Below are positions 1-5,443 of a DNA stretch of 8,536 nucleotides, one piece after another. A program made the position numbers and the translations under genes. Within the stretch, counting starts at the first letter, position 1; the number at the start of each line of letters is the position of its first letter. Source of the stretch: Thermofilaceae archaeon (GTDB lineage Archaea; Thermoproteota; Thermoprotei; Thermofilales; Thermofilaceae); assembly GCA_027017025.1 (NCBI GenBank), contig JALURH010000201.1, positions 1-8,536 on the forward strand, read 5' to 3'. The notes under the pieces were generated by a model, which was not told the DNA's origin, ran no database searches, and saw nothing but the letters and a program-made list of their open reading frames with translations.

Positions 1-247
1 GTATGCCTACTTACTCATGTTTCTCCTCAGGAGAAAGCGAGCCTGCTAGAAATCCACACTTCATTAATGTATAGAAATAGTCTCCGTTATGATATAGGGT
101 GAGGCACATAGGTTACGCCCAAGAAACCGGTATAATACTCCTTCTACTCTCCGTAGAGGGGATCCGTAAAAGCCAGCACTACTCTTGAAAGTATGCTTAG
201 AGTTATCAGAGGGAGTGTAACTTTTCCTTAATGGGGAGGAAGAAAAT
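1..247. other. Intergenic stretch, no gene recognised
   Basis: I read both strands and found only short open stretches. The longest is about 40 codons on the minus strand around 60-185, with no start codon, ribosome site or family motif. No tRNA-like or CRISPR-like pattern is visible. It could be decayed sequence like the rest of the island, or the flank of a gene beyond the window edge. Confidence 0.4.
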
Positions 248-370
248 ATGGCTGCTTCTTCAAAACTTTCTAGATACGTAGATAAGGTTTTATCAATAAG
301 GTAGGGTGAAGTTGTTTCAGCATCTCTACTAGTAAATATCCCCAGTATATCTCTAGAAGAGCCTACTTAG
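248..370 (+). pseudogene. Short broken reading frame, unrecognised
   Basis: An ATG at 248 follows a strong ribosome-site-like GGGGAGGA (233-240) and opens an 18-codon frame ending at TAG 302-304. The same frame then stays open for 21 more codons to TAG 368-370 (second part reads GEVVSASLLVNIPSISLEEPT without its last residue here if read strictly: G-E-V-V-S-A-S-L-L-V...). The good ribosome site and the continued frame suggest a small gene broken by an amber codon or an 18-residue peptide. I do not recognise the family, and an open stretch this short can arise by chance. Confidence 0.22.
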
Positions 371-409
371 TTATTTATTTACTGAACCCTAATAATAGGT
401 TAGGAGGTG
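370..409 (+). promoter_or_regulatory. Putative TATA box and ribosome site of the first HEPN/MNT operon
   Basis: An AT-rich TTATTTAT element lies at 371-378, about 25-30 bp before a short leader that carries TAGGAGGTG (401-409), a near-perfect anti-16S match, 7 nt ahead of the GTG start at 417. The ribosome site is clear; the TATA assignment is weaker because the region is generally AT-rich. Confidence 0.45.
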
Positions 410-416
410 TGTTTAG

Positions 417-791
417 GTGGAATTTCTCAAAGAGAATGCTGAGTATTTTGAGAGGAAAGCTTACGAAGCATTTAAGGAAAATGCTTACAGTTTTGTGCTC
501 TATTTCGTTGAGCAAGCCATTCAACTATACGTTAAGTACATGTTGGCTAAAGAAGTAGGTGACTATCCGAAAACACATAGGTTTTCTATACTCTTTAAGG
601 CTCTTAACGCTATAGCCGATAACGCTATAGAATTTTACGAGGAAAACTCTGATATCTTCGACTTAGTTGAAGACGCATACATAGCTGTGAGATACTTAGG
701 TAGAAAATACTCCGCTAAGAGCGCCGAAAGAGCAATTAAACTAATTGGGAAGTTTAAAGAGGTGTTTAAACGGTGGCTTTCGATTTCATAG
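417..791 (+). CDS. HEPN-domain protein (partner of MNT nucleotidyltransferase)
   Basis: This 124-residue, mostly alpha-helical protein matches archaeal minimal HEPN proteins: an aromatic/basic N-terminal helix, the pattern FVEQAIQLYVKYML at 30-43, TH at 53-54, and a DAYIAVRYLGRKYS segment at 86-99 followed by an amphipathic last helix. HEPN proteins next to MNT nucleotidyltransferases are usually the toxin (often an RNase) or effector half of a two-gene module. The RNase signature R-x4-6-H is absent: H54 is the only histidine and has no arginine at the right distance. The GTG start is chosen because it sits 7 nt after GGAGGTG. The reading frame overlaps the downstream nucleotidyltransferase by 19 nt, so translation is likely coupled. 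Function as a toxin is inference from context; the fold call is firm. Confidence 0.85.
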   Translation: MEFLKENAEYFERKAYEAFKENAYSFVLYFVEQAIQLYVKYMLAKEVGDYPKTHRFSILFKALNAIADNAIEFYEENSDIFDLVEDAYIAVRYLGRKYSAKSAERAIKLIGKFKEVFKRWLSIS

Positions 792-1123
792 TAAAGCTAT
801 CTGAAGAGTTTAAAAAAATTAGAGGTAGGTGGAGGTTTTACGCTAAAGTGATTAAAAAAATTGCTAGGGAATACTTCAACGACGATCTCGAAGCAGTATA
901 TGTTTTTGGAAGTACTGTGAGGGGGGATTTTGGGCCGTTAAGCGATATAGATGTTGCTGTTGTATTGAGGAGGGAAGCAGGTGAATGGGATAGAGCAAAA
1001 TTTAGGTCTTTAGTTAGGAAAACGCTTGGAGACTTATCTCCATTCGAAATACACATAATGACTAGAGACGAGTGGGAAGAGTGGTACCGTAGGTTCGTCA
1101 AAGACGACTTCGTTAAAATTTGA
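773..1123 (+). CDS. MNT-type minimal nucleotidyltransferase
   Basis: The 116-residue protein carries the polymerase-beta-type nucleotidyltransferase signature: G46-S47 in VFGSTVRGDFG, then D58 and D60 in SDIDVAVVL. A plausible third metal ligand is E92 in SPFEIHIMT. The length fits the minimal nucleotidyltransferase (MNT) class that pairs with HEPN proteins. Characterised MNT antitoxins neutralise HEPN toxins by adding AMP to a tyrosine; whether that happens here is unknown because the partner lacks the usual target motif. The GTG start lies inside the end of the HEPN gene and follows AGAGGTG (758-764) by 8 nt. Gene order is HEPN first, MNT second, the reverse of the second module at 5003-6177. 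The catalytic residues look intact. Confidence 0.88.
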   Translation: MAFDFIVKLSEEFKKIRGRWRFYAKVIKKIAREYFNDDLEAVYVFGSTVRGDFGPLSDIDVAVVLRREAGEWDRAKFRSLVRKTLGDLSPFEIHIMTRDEWEEWYRRFVKDDFVKI

Positions 1124-1231
1124 AGATTCTTGATTTTTAGGTCTTTGATAATCTCTTACCACCTCCTTAATATAGAGTGTATAGGCACCGCATTTAGATA
1201 TTCTTCGATGTATCTGCGGGAGTTCTAATGA

Positions 1232-1687
1232 TTAAATATACTGCTTGTAGCTTTGGAATTGTTTTAGGATTTTGGATGGCACTGGATTTTCGTATTTTAG
1301 CCCCATCTTTTCGCAGAGTTTTTCGAAGTCCGTGTCTGTTGTTATAATCGTTGATGCATTTTCTTGTTTTGCTAGTGCTAGGTAGATACAGTCGTACACG
1401 TCGTGTTTTAACTGTTTAGATAGCTTAAATGCTTCTAGTATTGTTCCCCTTCTAATTGGAACATATACTGGAGTATCGTATTTCCTCAAGAAATCCGATA
1501 CCACTATTGCAGCTTCTCTTTTATCGATCTTCCATTTTCTTTCCAAAATCCAATAAGCCCTTATCGGGAGGATATCCAATAATATGGGAATATATGCTCT
1601 CCTAAGCCCCTCTTCGACGATAGGCTAGACATATCTGTGCCCAGGATGGTCTTCAACTAGAAATATAGCTAGAATGTTTACGTCCTA
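1232..1687 (-). pseudogene. vapC: VapC-type PIN-domain toxin, broken by stop codons
   Basis: Read on the minus strand from just after the VapB stop, the frame gives I-stop-DVNILAIFLVEDHPGHRYV-stop-PIVEEGL and then runs open for 124 residues. This is a PIN ribonuclease: first acid in the DVN motif, later D in KHDVYDCIYLALA, and the closing TTDTDFEKLCE. Two amber codons interrupt it, at 1685-1687 (directly before the first catalytic Asp) and at 1625-1627. The downstream part can be opened from a TTG at 1579, but such a product would lack the first active-site strand and has no ribosome site that I can see. Total size would match an ordinary VapC of about 150 residues. It follows vapB with about 10 nt spacing, as in normal vapBC operons. 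The gene is almost certainly inactive unless the sequence has errors or the ambers are read through. Confidence 0.8.
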
Positions 1688-1697
1688 TATCTTCTTT

Positions 1698-1940
1698 TCA
1701 ATACTCTCCAAAAGTTGCTTCTCCTGCATCGAGAAAAGCCTCTTTCCCCCATTTTCTACCAGCTCTAACTTTAACAGATTCGGGAATTATCGGTTCTAGT
1801 ATTATACGCCCCCCACTAGTTTTCACTTCCAAATTTGATCCACGTTTTAGCCCTAGCTGTTCTCTAAGCTTAGAGGGAATCAAAACCCTGCCCTTACTAT
1901 CGATTTTAACCACGATTCTCTCCAAACAATTACCCACCAC
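1698..1940 (-). CDS. vapB: AbrB/SpoVT-type antitoxin VapB
   Basis: Residues 7-50 form a swapped-hairpin AbrB DNA-binding domain: RIVVKIDSKGRVLIPSKLRE followed by LGLKRGSNLEVKTSGGRIILEP. The C-terminal 30 residues (VRAGRKWGKEAFLDAGEATF) are the usual flexible toxin-binding tail. The protein would bind its own promoter and block the VapC RNase. The open frame starts at GTG 1940, but GTGGTGGG at 1933-1940 looks like a ribosome site for a TTG at 1925, which would give a protein starting LERIVVK; I favour the TTG because typical AbrB domains begin there. The gene itself is intact although its toxin is not, so it is now an orphan antitoxin or DNA-binding regulator. Confidence 0.85.
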   Translation of the reverse strand: MVGNCLERIVVKIDSKGRVLIPSKLREQLGLKRGSNLEVKTSGGRIILEPIIPESVKVRAGRKWGKEAFLDAGEATFGEY

Positions 1941-1949
1941 TATCTTCTC

Positions 1950-1970
1950 GTTATAATATATAAAATATTT
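1950..1970 (-). promoter_or_regulatory. Putative vapB TATA box
   Basis: Minus-strand AATATTTTATATATTATAA lies about 20-30 bp ahead of the vapB start region. With the usual archaeal spacing the transcript would begin near 1930-1937, that is at or just inside the GTG at 1940, which also supports the TTG at 1925 as the real start. Confidence 0.45.
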
Positions 1971-2010
1971 CCCACAAAATATTCATATCCCTAGTCCAGA
2001 GGAAAAACTA

Positions 2011-2140
2011 CTGACCTCCTCCCCACCCTAGAGAGTAGGGATTCCCTTTAAGGGCTCACCAGCCCCCCACATCTATTCGGGAATATCTGCGGGGCAGTCA
2101 AGGGGAACAGAGCTCCTCCCATCCCGGATCTGTATCTATT
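2011..2140 (-). mobile_element. Right end of an IS200/IS605-type element with TnpB tail (remnant)
   Basis: On the minus strand, one frame ending at TAG 2028-2030 reads RDGRSSVPLDCPADIPE, an amber codon, then MWGAGEPLKGIPTL. This resembles the low-complexity C-terminal tail of archaeal TnpB proteins. The DNA that follows, GGAATCCCTACTCTCTAGGG then TGGGGAGGAGGTCAG, matches my memory of the conserved right end and omega-RNA 3' region of these elements, with small stems CCCTA/TAGGG (2026-2040) and CCCTT/AAGGG (2044-2054). No RuvC or zinc-finger part of TnpB is present upstream, so this is a solo right end. The likely element boundary is near 2011; positions 1991-2010 would be the place of an omega-RNA guide. 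The family call rests on recalled similarity, not on a search. Confidence 0.55.
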
Positions 2141-2358
2141 GACTAGGTTTAGGACGGCTATTGTCCGGATGAAACATGATACATAATAAATGGGGATATA
2201 GGCTGCATTAGCCCTAAGTGTTCTCTTGTAATTCGAGTTAAGAGAATGTCTAAGGATATTCTGTATCAGGTGGTTACTAAGGGTATTATATTGTGGAGGT
2301 ACTTACGAGCGATAAAATGCATTTGTACTTTATTGTTTTGAGATAGAGGGTTGGATAA
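2141..2358. other. Intergenic, nothing recognised
   Basis: This stretch lies between the IS605-type remnant and the protease gene. No frame beyond a few tens of codons shows a family motif. If the remnant came from a full TnpB gene, the body of that gene should have been here and has been deleted or has decayed past recognition. Confidence 0.4.
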
Positions 2359-2772
2359 TTAGGTGATGCAACATAGATTGTGGGGGCCGTCTAGTACTAC
2401 TATAAGTTTATTTAATAGTTCTCTGCCGAGTAGTCTCTTGCCTTTGCCTGCTAGTGGGGATTCTATAAGGGTTTCTAGTGTTTTTCCGTTAATTTCAATG
2501 AATCCTCTAGCAACTCTCATAGTTATAGGACCCACTAGAGTCCTATATGTTCTCCAGGCTTCCCTAGGAAGTTCTCCGATCATGAAGAACTCGTAGTCTT
2601 CGTTAAGCAACATTATGGAGCCCTCAAAACCTGTATCTACTGGGATTCTTAGGGTTTGAGAGAATTCCTCCATTCTTAAGTTGTAGAGTTTAACTTCGAG
2701 AATAGGGTAGCCGCTTAGAGTGCTTGGTTCATAGTTTAAGCATTTTTTGACCCTATAGATCCTCCCCACCAC
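2359..2772 (-). CDS. Clan AA (retropepsin-like) aspartic protease, AF_0612 type
   Basis: The 137-residue protein has the single retropepsin-like active-site motif VDTGFEGSIML at 45-55 (catalytic D46) and the C-terminal block LLGRELLNKLIVVLDGP at 114-130, a combination typical of the archaeal AF_0612 family of small clan AA proteases. One active-site Asp per chain implies a homodimer, as in retroviral proteases. No signal peptide or membrane helix is visible, so it acts in the cytoplasm. The GTG start at 2772 follows GGGGTGA (2779-2785) by 6 nt. It overlaps the upstream DUF5678-like gene by 37 nt, so the two are translationally coupled and probably act together. Substrate is unknown; the neighbour protein is an obvious candidate substrate or inhibitor, which is inference. 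Confidence 0.85.
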   Translation of the reverse strand: MVGRIYRVKKCLNYEPSTLSGYPILEVKLYNLRMEEFSQTLRIPVDTGFEGSIMLLNEDYEFFMIGELPREAWRTYRTLVGPITMRVARGFIEINGKTLETLIESPLAGKGKRLLGRELLNKLIVVLDGPHNLCCIT

Positions 2773-3131
2773 TCTAATTCACCCCTAGGGGGTGCGTCGA
2801 CCCCGATTTTAGCGACGATAGCGTGACGGATTCTGGGGTTCTCTTTGAGAACTTTGGAGACTTCCTTTAGGGAATTATATATTCCTAGGAGTTTCCCCTC
2901 GGCTATAACCACGTATTTTCCATGGTATTTTTTAACTAGCTCATCTTTGACTTCTTCATATAACTTGTTATTTATATCAATAGCCTCTATGGCTGTTCTC
3001 TCCTTCAGCCAGAGATCGATAGCTTTTTCAAAGGCTTTAGAGAATGTAAGTCCTCTACGGATAGCTTCTGCTTTAAATTCTCTAAGCTTCTTTTCGTCAA
3101 CCTTTTTTATGACCAAAGTCACCTTATTCAC
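2736..3131 (-). CDS. RHH-like DNA-binding N-terminus with DUF5678-like domain
   Basis: Residues 1-45 (VTLVIKKVDEKKLREFKAEA then GLTFSKAFEKAIDLWLKE) look like a CopG/ribbon-helix-helix DNA-binding unit: one beta strand and two helices. Residues 70-110 (GKYVVIAEGKLLGIYNSLKE ... HAIVAKIG) match the DUF5678 pattern, a small beta-rich domain common in archaea beside aspartic proteases. The end, ELEWWGGSIGS, is encoded in the region overlapping the protease gene. The GTG start at 3131 sits inside one of two palindromic boxes (3130-3137, 3148-3155) that fill the gap between TATA box and start, so autorepression is likely. Domain order DNA-binder plus small domain followed by an enzyme mirrors toxin-antitoxin operons. 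Start choice is reasonably firm because no earlier in-frame start fits the promoter. Confidence 0.72.
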   Translation of the reverse strand: MNKVTLVIKKVDEKKLREFKAEAIRRGLTFSKAFEKAIDLWLKERTAIEAIDINNKLYEEVKDELVKKYHGKYVVIAEGKLLGIYNSLKEVSKVLKENPRIRHAIVAKIGVDAPPRGELEWWGGSIGSKNA

Positions 3132-3158
3132 CTAGGTAATTGTTTTCACCTAGGTTAT
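3127..3158 (-). promoter_or_regulatory. Two direct repeats with palindromic core, probable operator
   Basis: TTCACCTAGGTAAT (3127-3140) and TTCACCTAGGTTAT (3145-3158) are near-identical and start 18 bp apart. Each holds the perfect palindrome ACCTAGGT. They cover the start codon and the gap up to the TATA box of the RHH/DUF5678-protease operon, the classic site for a steric repressor of the RHH class. Confidence 0.65.
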
Positions 3159-3163
3159 ATAAG
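3153..3163 (-). promoter_or_regulatory. TATA box of the RHH/DUF5678-protease operon
   Basis: Minus-strand GTCTTATATAACC contains CTTATATAA, centred about 26 bp ahead of the GTG at 3131, predicting a leaderless or nearly leaderless transcript. It overlaps the outer palindromic box. Confidence 0.6.
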
Positions 3164-3400
3164 ACTTATTTAGTTTCCGCTGCACAGCAATGCGTACCAT
3201 CAGCTCTCATCGGTTGATATTTGGTGTCAAGTTAAATAGAGATGAGATTTTAATTGGTTAAAGTAGAGGAGATGTTCACAGCTCGATAAGATAAAGTTAT
3301 GTCGCTCCCCCTAATAAGCTATTTAAACTCTTGATAGATGATGAATTATCTACGTTGTTATAGGCTCGAAAGGTAGATTGATACATTTTTAGTTTAGGAA
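3164..3400. other. Intergenic, nothing recognised
   Basis: Only chance-sized frames are present, the longest about 29 codons on the minus strand at 3297-3386 without a ribosome site. A box-C-like GATGATGA at 3337-3344 has no CTGA box D downstream at sRNA distance. Confidence 0.4.
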
Positions 3401-3669
3401 CTAGATCTCTAGGATTTCTGGTTTGTAATTAAGGTATTGTGTGGAGTTTTGGTATTTTTTGGATTCTTGGTCGAATGTTGCTATAGGTGTTTTATGTTTA
3501 GTGCTAGGGCTACATTTTATAGGAATAACTTGGTAACTGTAGTGTTAGCCTTGTTTATGCTATAGCCTAGTTATACCATAGTGTGTTGGTAATACTAGGT
3601 CTACTTGGTTAAATACTCTAACATCTTTCTCTGAACCCACTTGTCTCCAGCAGCTAAGGTTTTTATGGC
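3401..3669 (-). pseudogene. Heavily decayed PIN-domain (VapC-like) toxin gene
   Basis: No long frame survives, but fragments in different minus-strand frames line up in PIN order: AIKTLAAGDKWVQRKMLEYL (3669-3604), then VDLVLPTHYGIT (from 3604), then VALALNIK (3513-3490), then TPIATFDQESKKY running to YKPEILEI and a TAG at 3401-3403. The last two parts form the typical closing PIN signature (ALALA...TPLATFDEE), shifted by exactly one missing base at 3490. Further damage includes a TAG at 3601-3603, a frame change at the same place and an in-frame TAA at 3517-3519. The third acidic active-site residue is the D in TFD. It lies just downstream of the ferritin-like gene. The C-terminal identification is good; the N-terminal fragment is tentative. 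Confidence 0.55.
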
Positions 3670-3708
3670 TTTGTGCTTTCCTCTTCTTCGAGGGTTGTGG
3701 GTACTATC

Positions 3709-4188
3709 TCATCCTCCTGGAGTTCCATGCCAGGGGCTATCTCTCCAGACAGCATCCCAGAAATCTTCTTCCGTGAATGTTTCTCTCCTAGCTATTTTAT
3801 CCAGGATGTTCCTCAACAGTTTGTGGTGTTTTATCTCGTCCTCAAGTATGGCTACTAGAATCATTTTAAGCTTTGGGCTCTCAACTTTCTCGCTCCACTC
3901 CCTTGCTAGCTGGATCATTTCAGACTCTACCTTTATGTGTCTCTCGATACTGGTTTCTAGGGTTTCTAGTTCTTCCTCACTAAGCATAGTTGATGTTTTG
4001 TTTAGGAAGTCGAAGATAGCTTTGTAGAGTAGACTGTGTTTCTCGGAGTCTTTAGCTATACCCTCTAGTAGAGCTTTTAGAACCAGGTGTTTTGTTTTCT
4101 TAGCGGTTTCTCTGAGCTCCTCCGCATGCTCTAGTTCTTTTTCAGCTGCTACCTGAGCTATAGAACTTAAGTCAGACAATAGTTGCAC
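3709..4188 (-). CDS. Ferritin-like (rubrerythrin-type) diiron protein
   Basis: The 159-residue protein is a four-helix bundle with carboxylate/histidine motifs on each helix: AEKELEHAEEL (15-25), AKDSEKHSLLY (45-55), ETSIERHIKVESEM (78-91) and AILEDEIKHHKLL (113-125). This is the ligand pattern of the ferritin-like superfamily; in helix 2 the position often occupied by Glu is D47/S48, so metal binding there may differ. The C-terminus ends WRDSPWHGTPGG, which I recall as a conserved tail of crenarchaeal members. A role in iron or peroxide handling is inference. The frame opens at GTG 4188, but GGGGGTG (4186-4192) is better placed as the ribosome site of the TTG at 4179, giving MSDLSSIAQ. It stands alone among toxin-antitoxin remnants. 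A TATA-like CTTATAG lies near 4214-4220. Confidence 0.78.
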   Translation of the reverse strand: MQLLSDLSSIAQVAAEKELEHAEELRETAKKTKHLVLKALLEGIAKDSEKHSLLYKAIFDFLNKTSTMLSEEELETLETSIERHIKVESEMIQLAREWSEKVESPKLKMILVAILEDEIKHHKLLRNILDKIARRETFTEEDFWDAVWRDSPWHGTPGG

Positions 4189-4210
4189 CCCCAGTATGAT
4201 GTGTCTCGTT

Positions 4211-4222
4211 GACCTATAAGTC
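4211..4222 (-). promoter_or_regulatory. Putative TATA box of the ferritin-like gene
   Basis: Minus-strand GACTTATAGGTC is about 28 bp before the GGGGGTG ribosome site and start codons at 4188/4179, consistent with a very short leader. Weak match, so tentative. Confidence 0.35.
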
Positions 4223-4334
4223 TTTGCTGGAAATTGCCTTAGGACCCGATGCTATTCAAAGTTTTCTTCCACTAGGATTGTAGAGAGAGTCGTTAGTATA
4301 ATGAATATGTTTAGGGCTGATTAAAGCCATAAGG

Positions 4335-4723
4335 TTATAGGAGTTTTATTGGATATTTGTCTATAAGTTTACTGTATTGTCAGCTGTTATACATGTGATT
4401 CCGTGTTTCTCTACTCGAGCTACTGGTAGGGCGTCGTAGATTATTACTCCAGTTCCGAATGCTATTTGCTCAGCTCTTATGAGGAGCTCCTTATCGATTT
4501 CCTCTGTTATAAGGTGTAAGCCAGAGAGTACACCTATCGCTTCTACTAGTTTTTGGGGATCGTAGTCTGGTTTGTAGCGTAGAGCATTAGCTACCTCGCA
4601 GAGGAGTAAGGGTGTAGTGAGTATCTCTATTCCGCCCTCTACGTGCAAGTTTTAGTGCTTCATGGGTTTTTCTTCCCCACTAAACCATTTTACTATTGAT
4701 GAGTCGAGGACAAGTTTCTCCAT
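4335..4723 (-). pseudogene. vapC: VapC-type PIN-domain toxin, frameshifted
   Basis: An ATG at 4723, 7 nt after GGGGAG (4732-4737), starts MEKLVLDSSIVKWFSGEEKP, a canonical VapC N-terminus with catalytic Asp in LDSS. The frame then ends at TAA 4652-4654. One base missing near the A-run at 4667-4671 explains this: the next frame gives HEALKL, and the original frame resumes as HVEGGIEILTTPLLLCEVAN (E of CEVAN is the second acid), then IIYDALPVARVEKHGITCIT and TADNTVNL with a TAG at 4361-4363. A further one-base shift there would join IDKYPIKLL and the stop at 4335-4337, the usual VapC ending. So at least three small indels have destroyed a standard toxin of about 130 residues. No recognisable vapB precedes it. 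Confidence 0.8.
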
Positions 4724-4736
4724 TTTCTTATCTCCC

Positions 4737-4832
4737 CTACTCCATTCCATTTGATTTACTTTCCTTTCTGGGCTGATATATAATTTCATTTCTCGCTATC
4801 CTCACCGGGGGTCGAAATACAGGTAGATCCAT
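4737..4832 (-). CDS. Possible 31-residue peptide ahead of the vapC pseudogene
   Basis: An ATG at 4832 opens a 31-codon frame (starts MDLPVFRPPVRIARNEIIYQ) that stops at TAG 4737-4739, a few bases before the vapC ribosome site and start. Position fits an antitoxin gene or its remnant. However, no VapB, AbrB or RHH motif is visible, no ribosome site precedes the ATG, and the TATA-like CTTATAAG (4842-4849) is too close to it. It may be chance. Confidence 0.18.
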   Translation of the reverse strand: MDLPVFRPPVRIARNEIIYQPRKESKSNGME

Positions 4833-5002
4833 GTTCCTAAGAGCTTATAAGCATTTCCGGTAGGCCTAAAAACACAAAAAAGCCATAATTTAACACAGCT
4901 TCATAAAGCAGCTTCAAAAACCCATACTATGCTCTATACTACTAGCCCCCCTTAATTCATGGGTTTAGAGAATAGTTGATCTTTAGTTACTAGTGAGATC
5001 CA
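4833..5002. other. Intergenic; short inverted repeat
   Basis: No gene is visible. AAACCCAT (4918-4925) and ATGGGTTT (4959-4966) form an 8-bp inverted repeat with a 33-nt spacer in the region after the HEPN stop at 5003; a weak terminator-like structure is possible, but there is no T-run beside it. Confidence 0.3.
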
Positions 5003-5443
5003 CTATATTTTACACAGCTTTTTCATTTCCTCTAAAAGTTTGTTGCATATTTTATATGTTTGCTCAGCCATTCTCACAGCCTCTTCAGCTTCTTCGCGGC
5101 TAAATAATTCGTCTGGAGCTAAAAGATCTTCCTCACCACCGTAGAAAGCTATCTCCCTTTTTGCCGAGAGAATAGATGAAGCTTCCGCTAAGAACTCTAT
5201 TTTCTCCCTGAACCACTTCGGGAATCTTTCCTTAGCGTCGAGAAGAATATCTGATACATCGTGAACCTTGGGGTACTCTATTCCCACTAGCCTTAGCGAG
5301 GCCTTTAGAGATAACTCTATACACTCCTGGCTGAGTCTTATTGCGTAGGGGTAATTATTGTCTTCAAGAGCTTCTCTAGAGTCTTTAAGTCTCGAGGAGG
5401 CTTGCCTAAGGTAGGATGATGCTAGTTTTATGAGTCTACTCAA
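5003..5443 (-). CDS. HEPN-domain protein, second module
   Basis: The 146-residue protein is a fuller HEPN domain: paired N-terminal helices with DNNYPYAIRLSQECIELSLKA (28-48), the VGIEYPKVHDVSDILLDAKE region (53-72), and the characteristic end AFYGGEEDLLAPDELFSREE with following helix (99-135). No R-x4-6-H RNase motif is present; H61 is the only histidine. It starts with TTG 5443, which overlaps the stop of the upstream nucleotidyltransferase (TTGA), and AGAGGTGG (5451-5458) supplies the ribosome site, so the two genes are tightly coupled. In such modules the HEPN protein is the toxin or a substrate-binding helper of the nucleotidyltransferase. A toxin role is inferred from context only. Confidence 0.85.
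   Translation of the reverse strand: MSRLIKLASSYLRQASSRLKDSREALEDNNYPYAIRLSQECIELSLKASLRLVGIEYPKVHDVSDILLDAKERFPKWFREKIEFLAEASSILSAKREIAFYGGEEDLLAPDELFSREEAEEAVRMAEQTYKICNKLLEEMKKLCKI

Noticed and set aside
838..1101. Minus-strand 87-codon open frame
   Set aside because: Antisense to the MNT gene whose catalytic motif is intact; no independent support.
1625..1687. Amber codons read as pyrrolysine or selenocysteine-like recoding
   Set aside because: TAG also ends the two intact HEPN genes (789-791, 5003-5005), the breaks fall at non-catalytic sites in toxin remnants, and other PIN genes nearby are broken by frameshifts, so decay is simpler.
2845..3135. Plus-strand 96-codon open frame
   Set aside because: Antisense shadow of the RHH/DUF5678 gene, which has clear domain patterns, promoter and ribosome context.
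3336..3344. Box C-like GATGATGA suggesting a C/D guide sRNA
   Set aside because: No CTGA box D or D' found within the following 60-70 bases.
3641..4027. Plus-strand 128-codon open frame
   Set aside because: It lies antisense to the ferritin-like gene, is Ser/Leu-rich as expected for a shadow frame, and has no motif or ribosome site.
4918..4966. Inverted repeat AAACCCAT/ATGGGTTT as insertion-sequence ends
   Set aside because: Only 8 bp, spacer of 33 nt with no coding capacity, and no target duplication seen.
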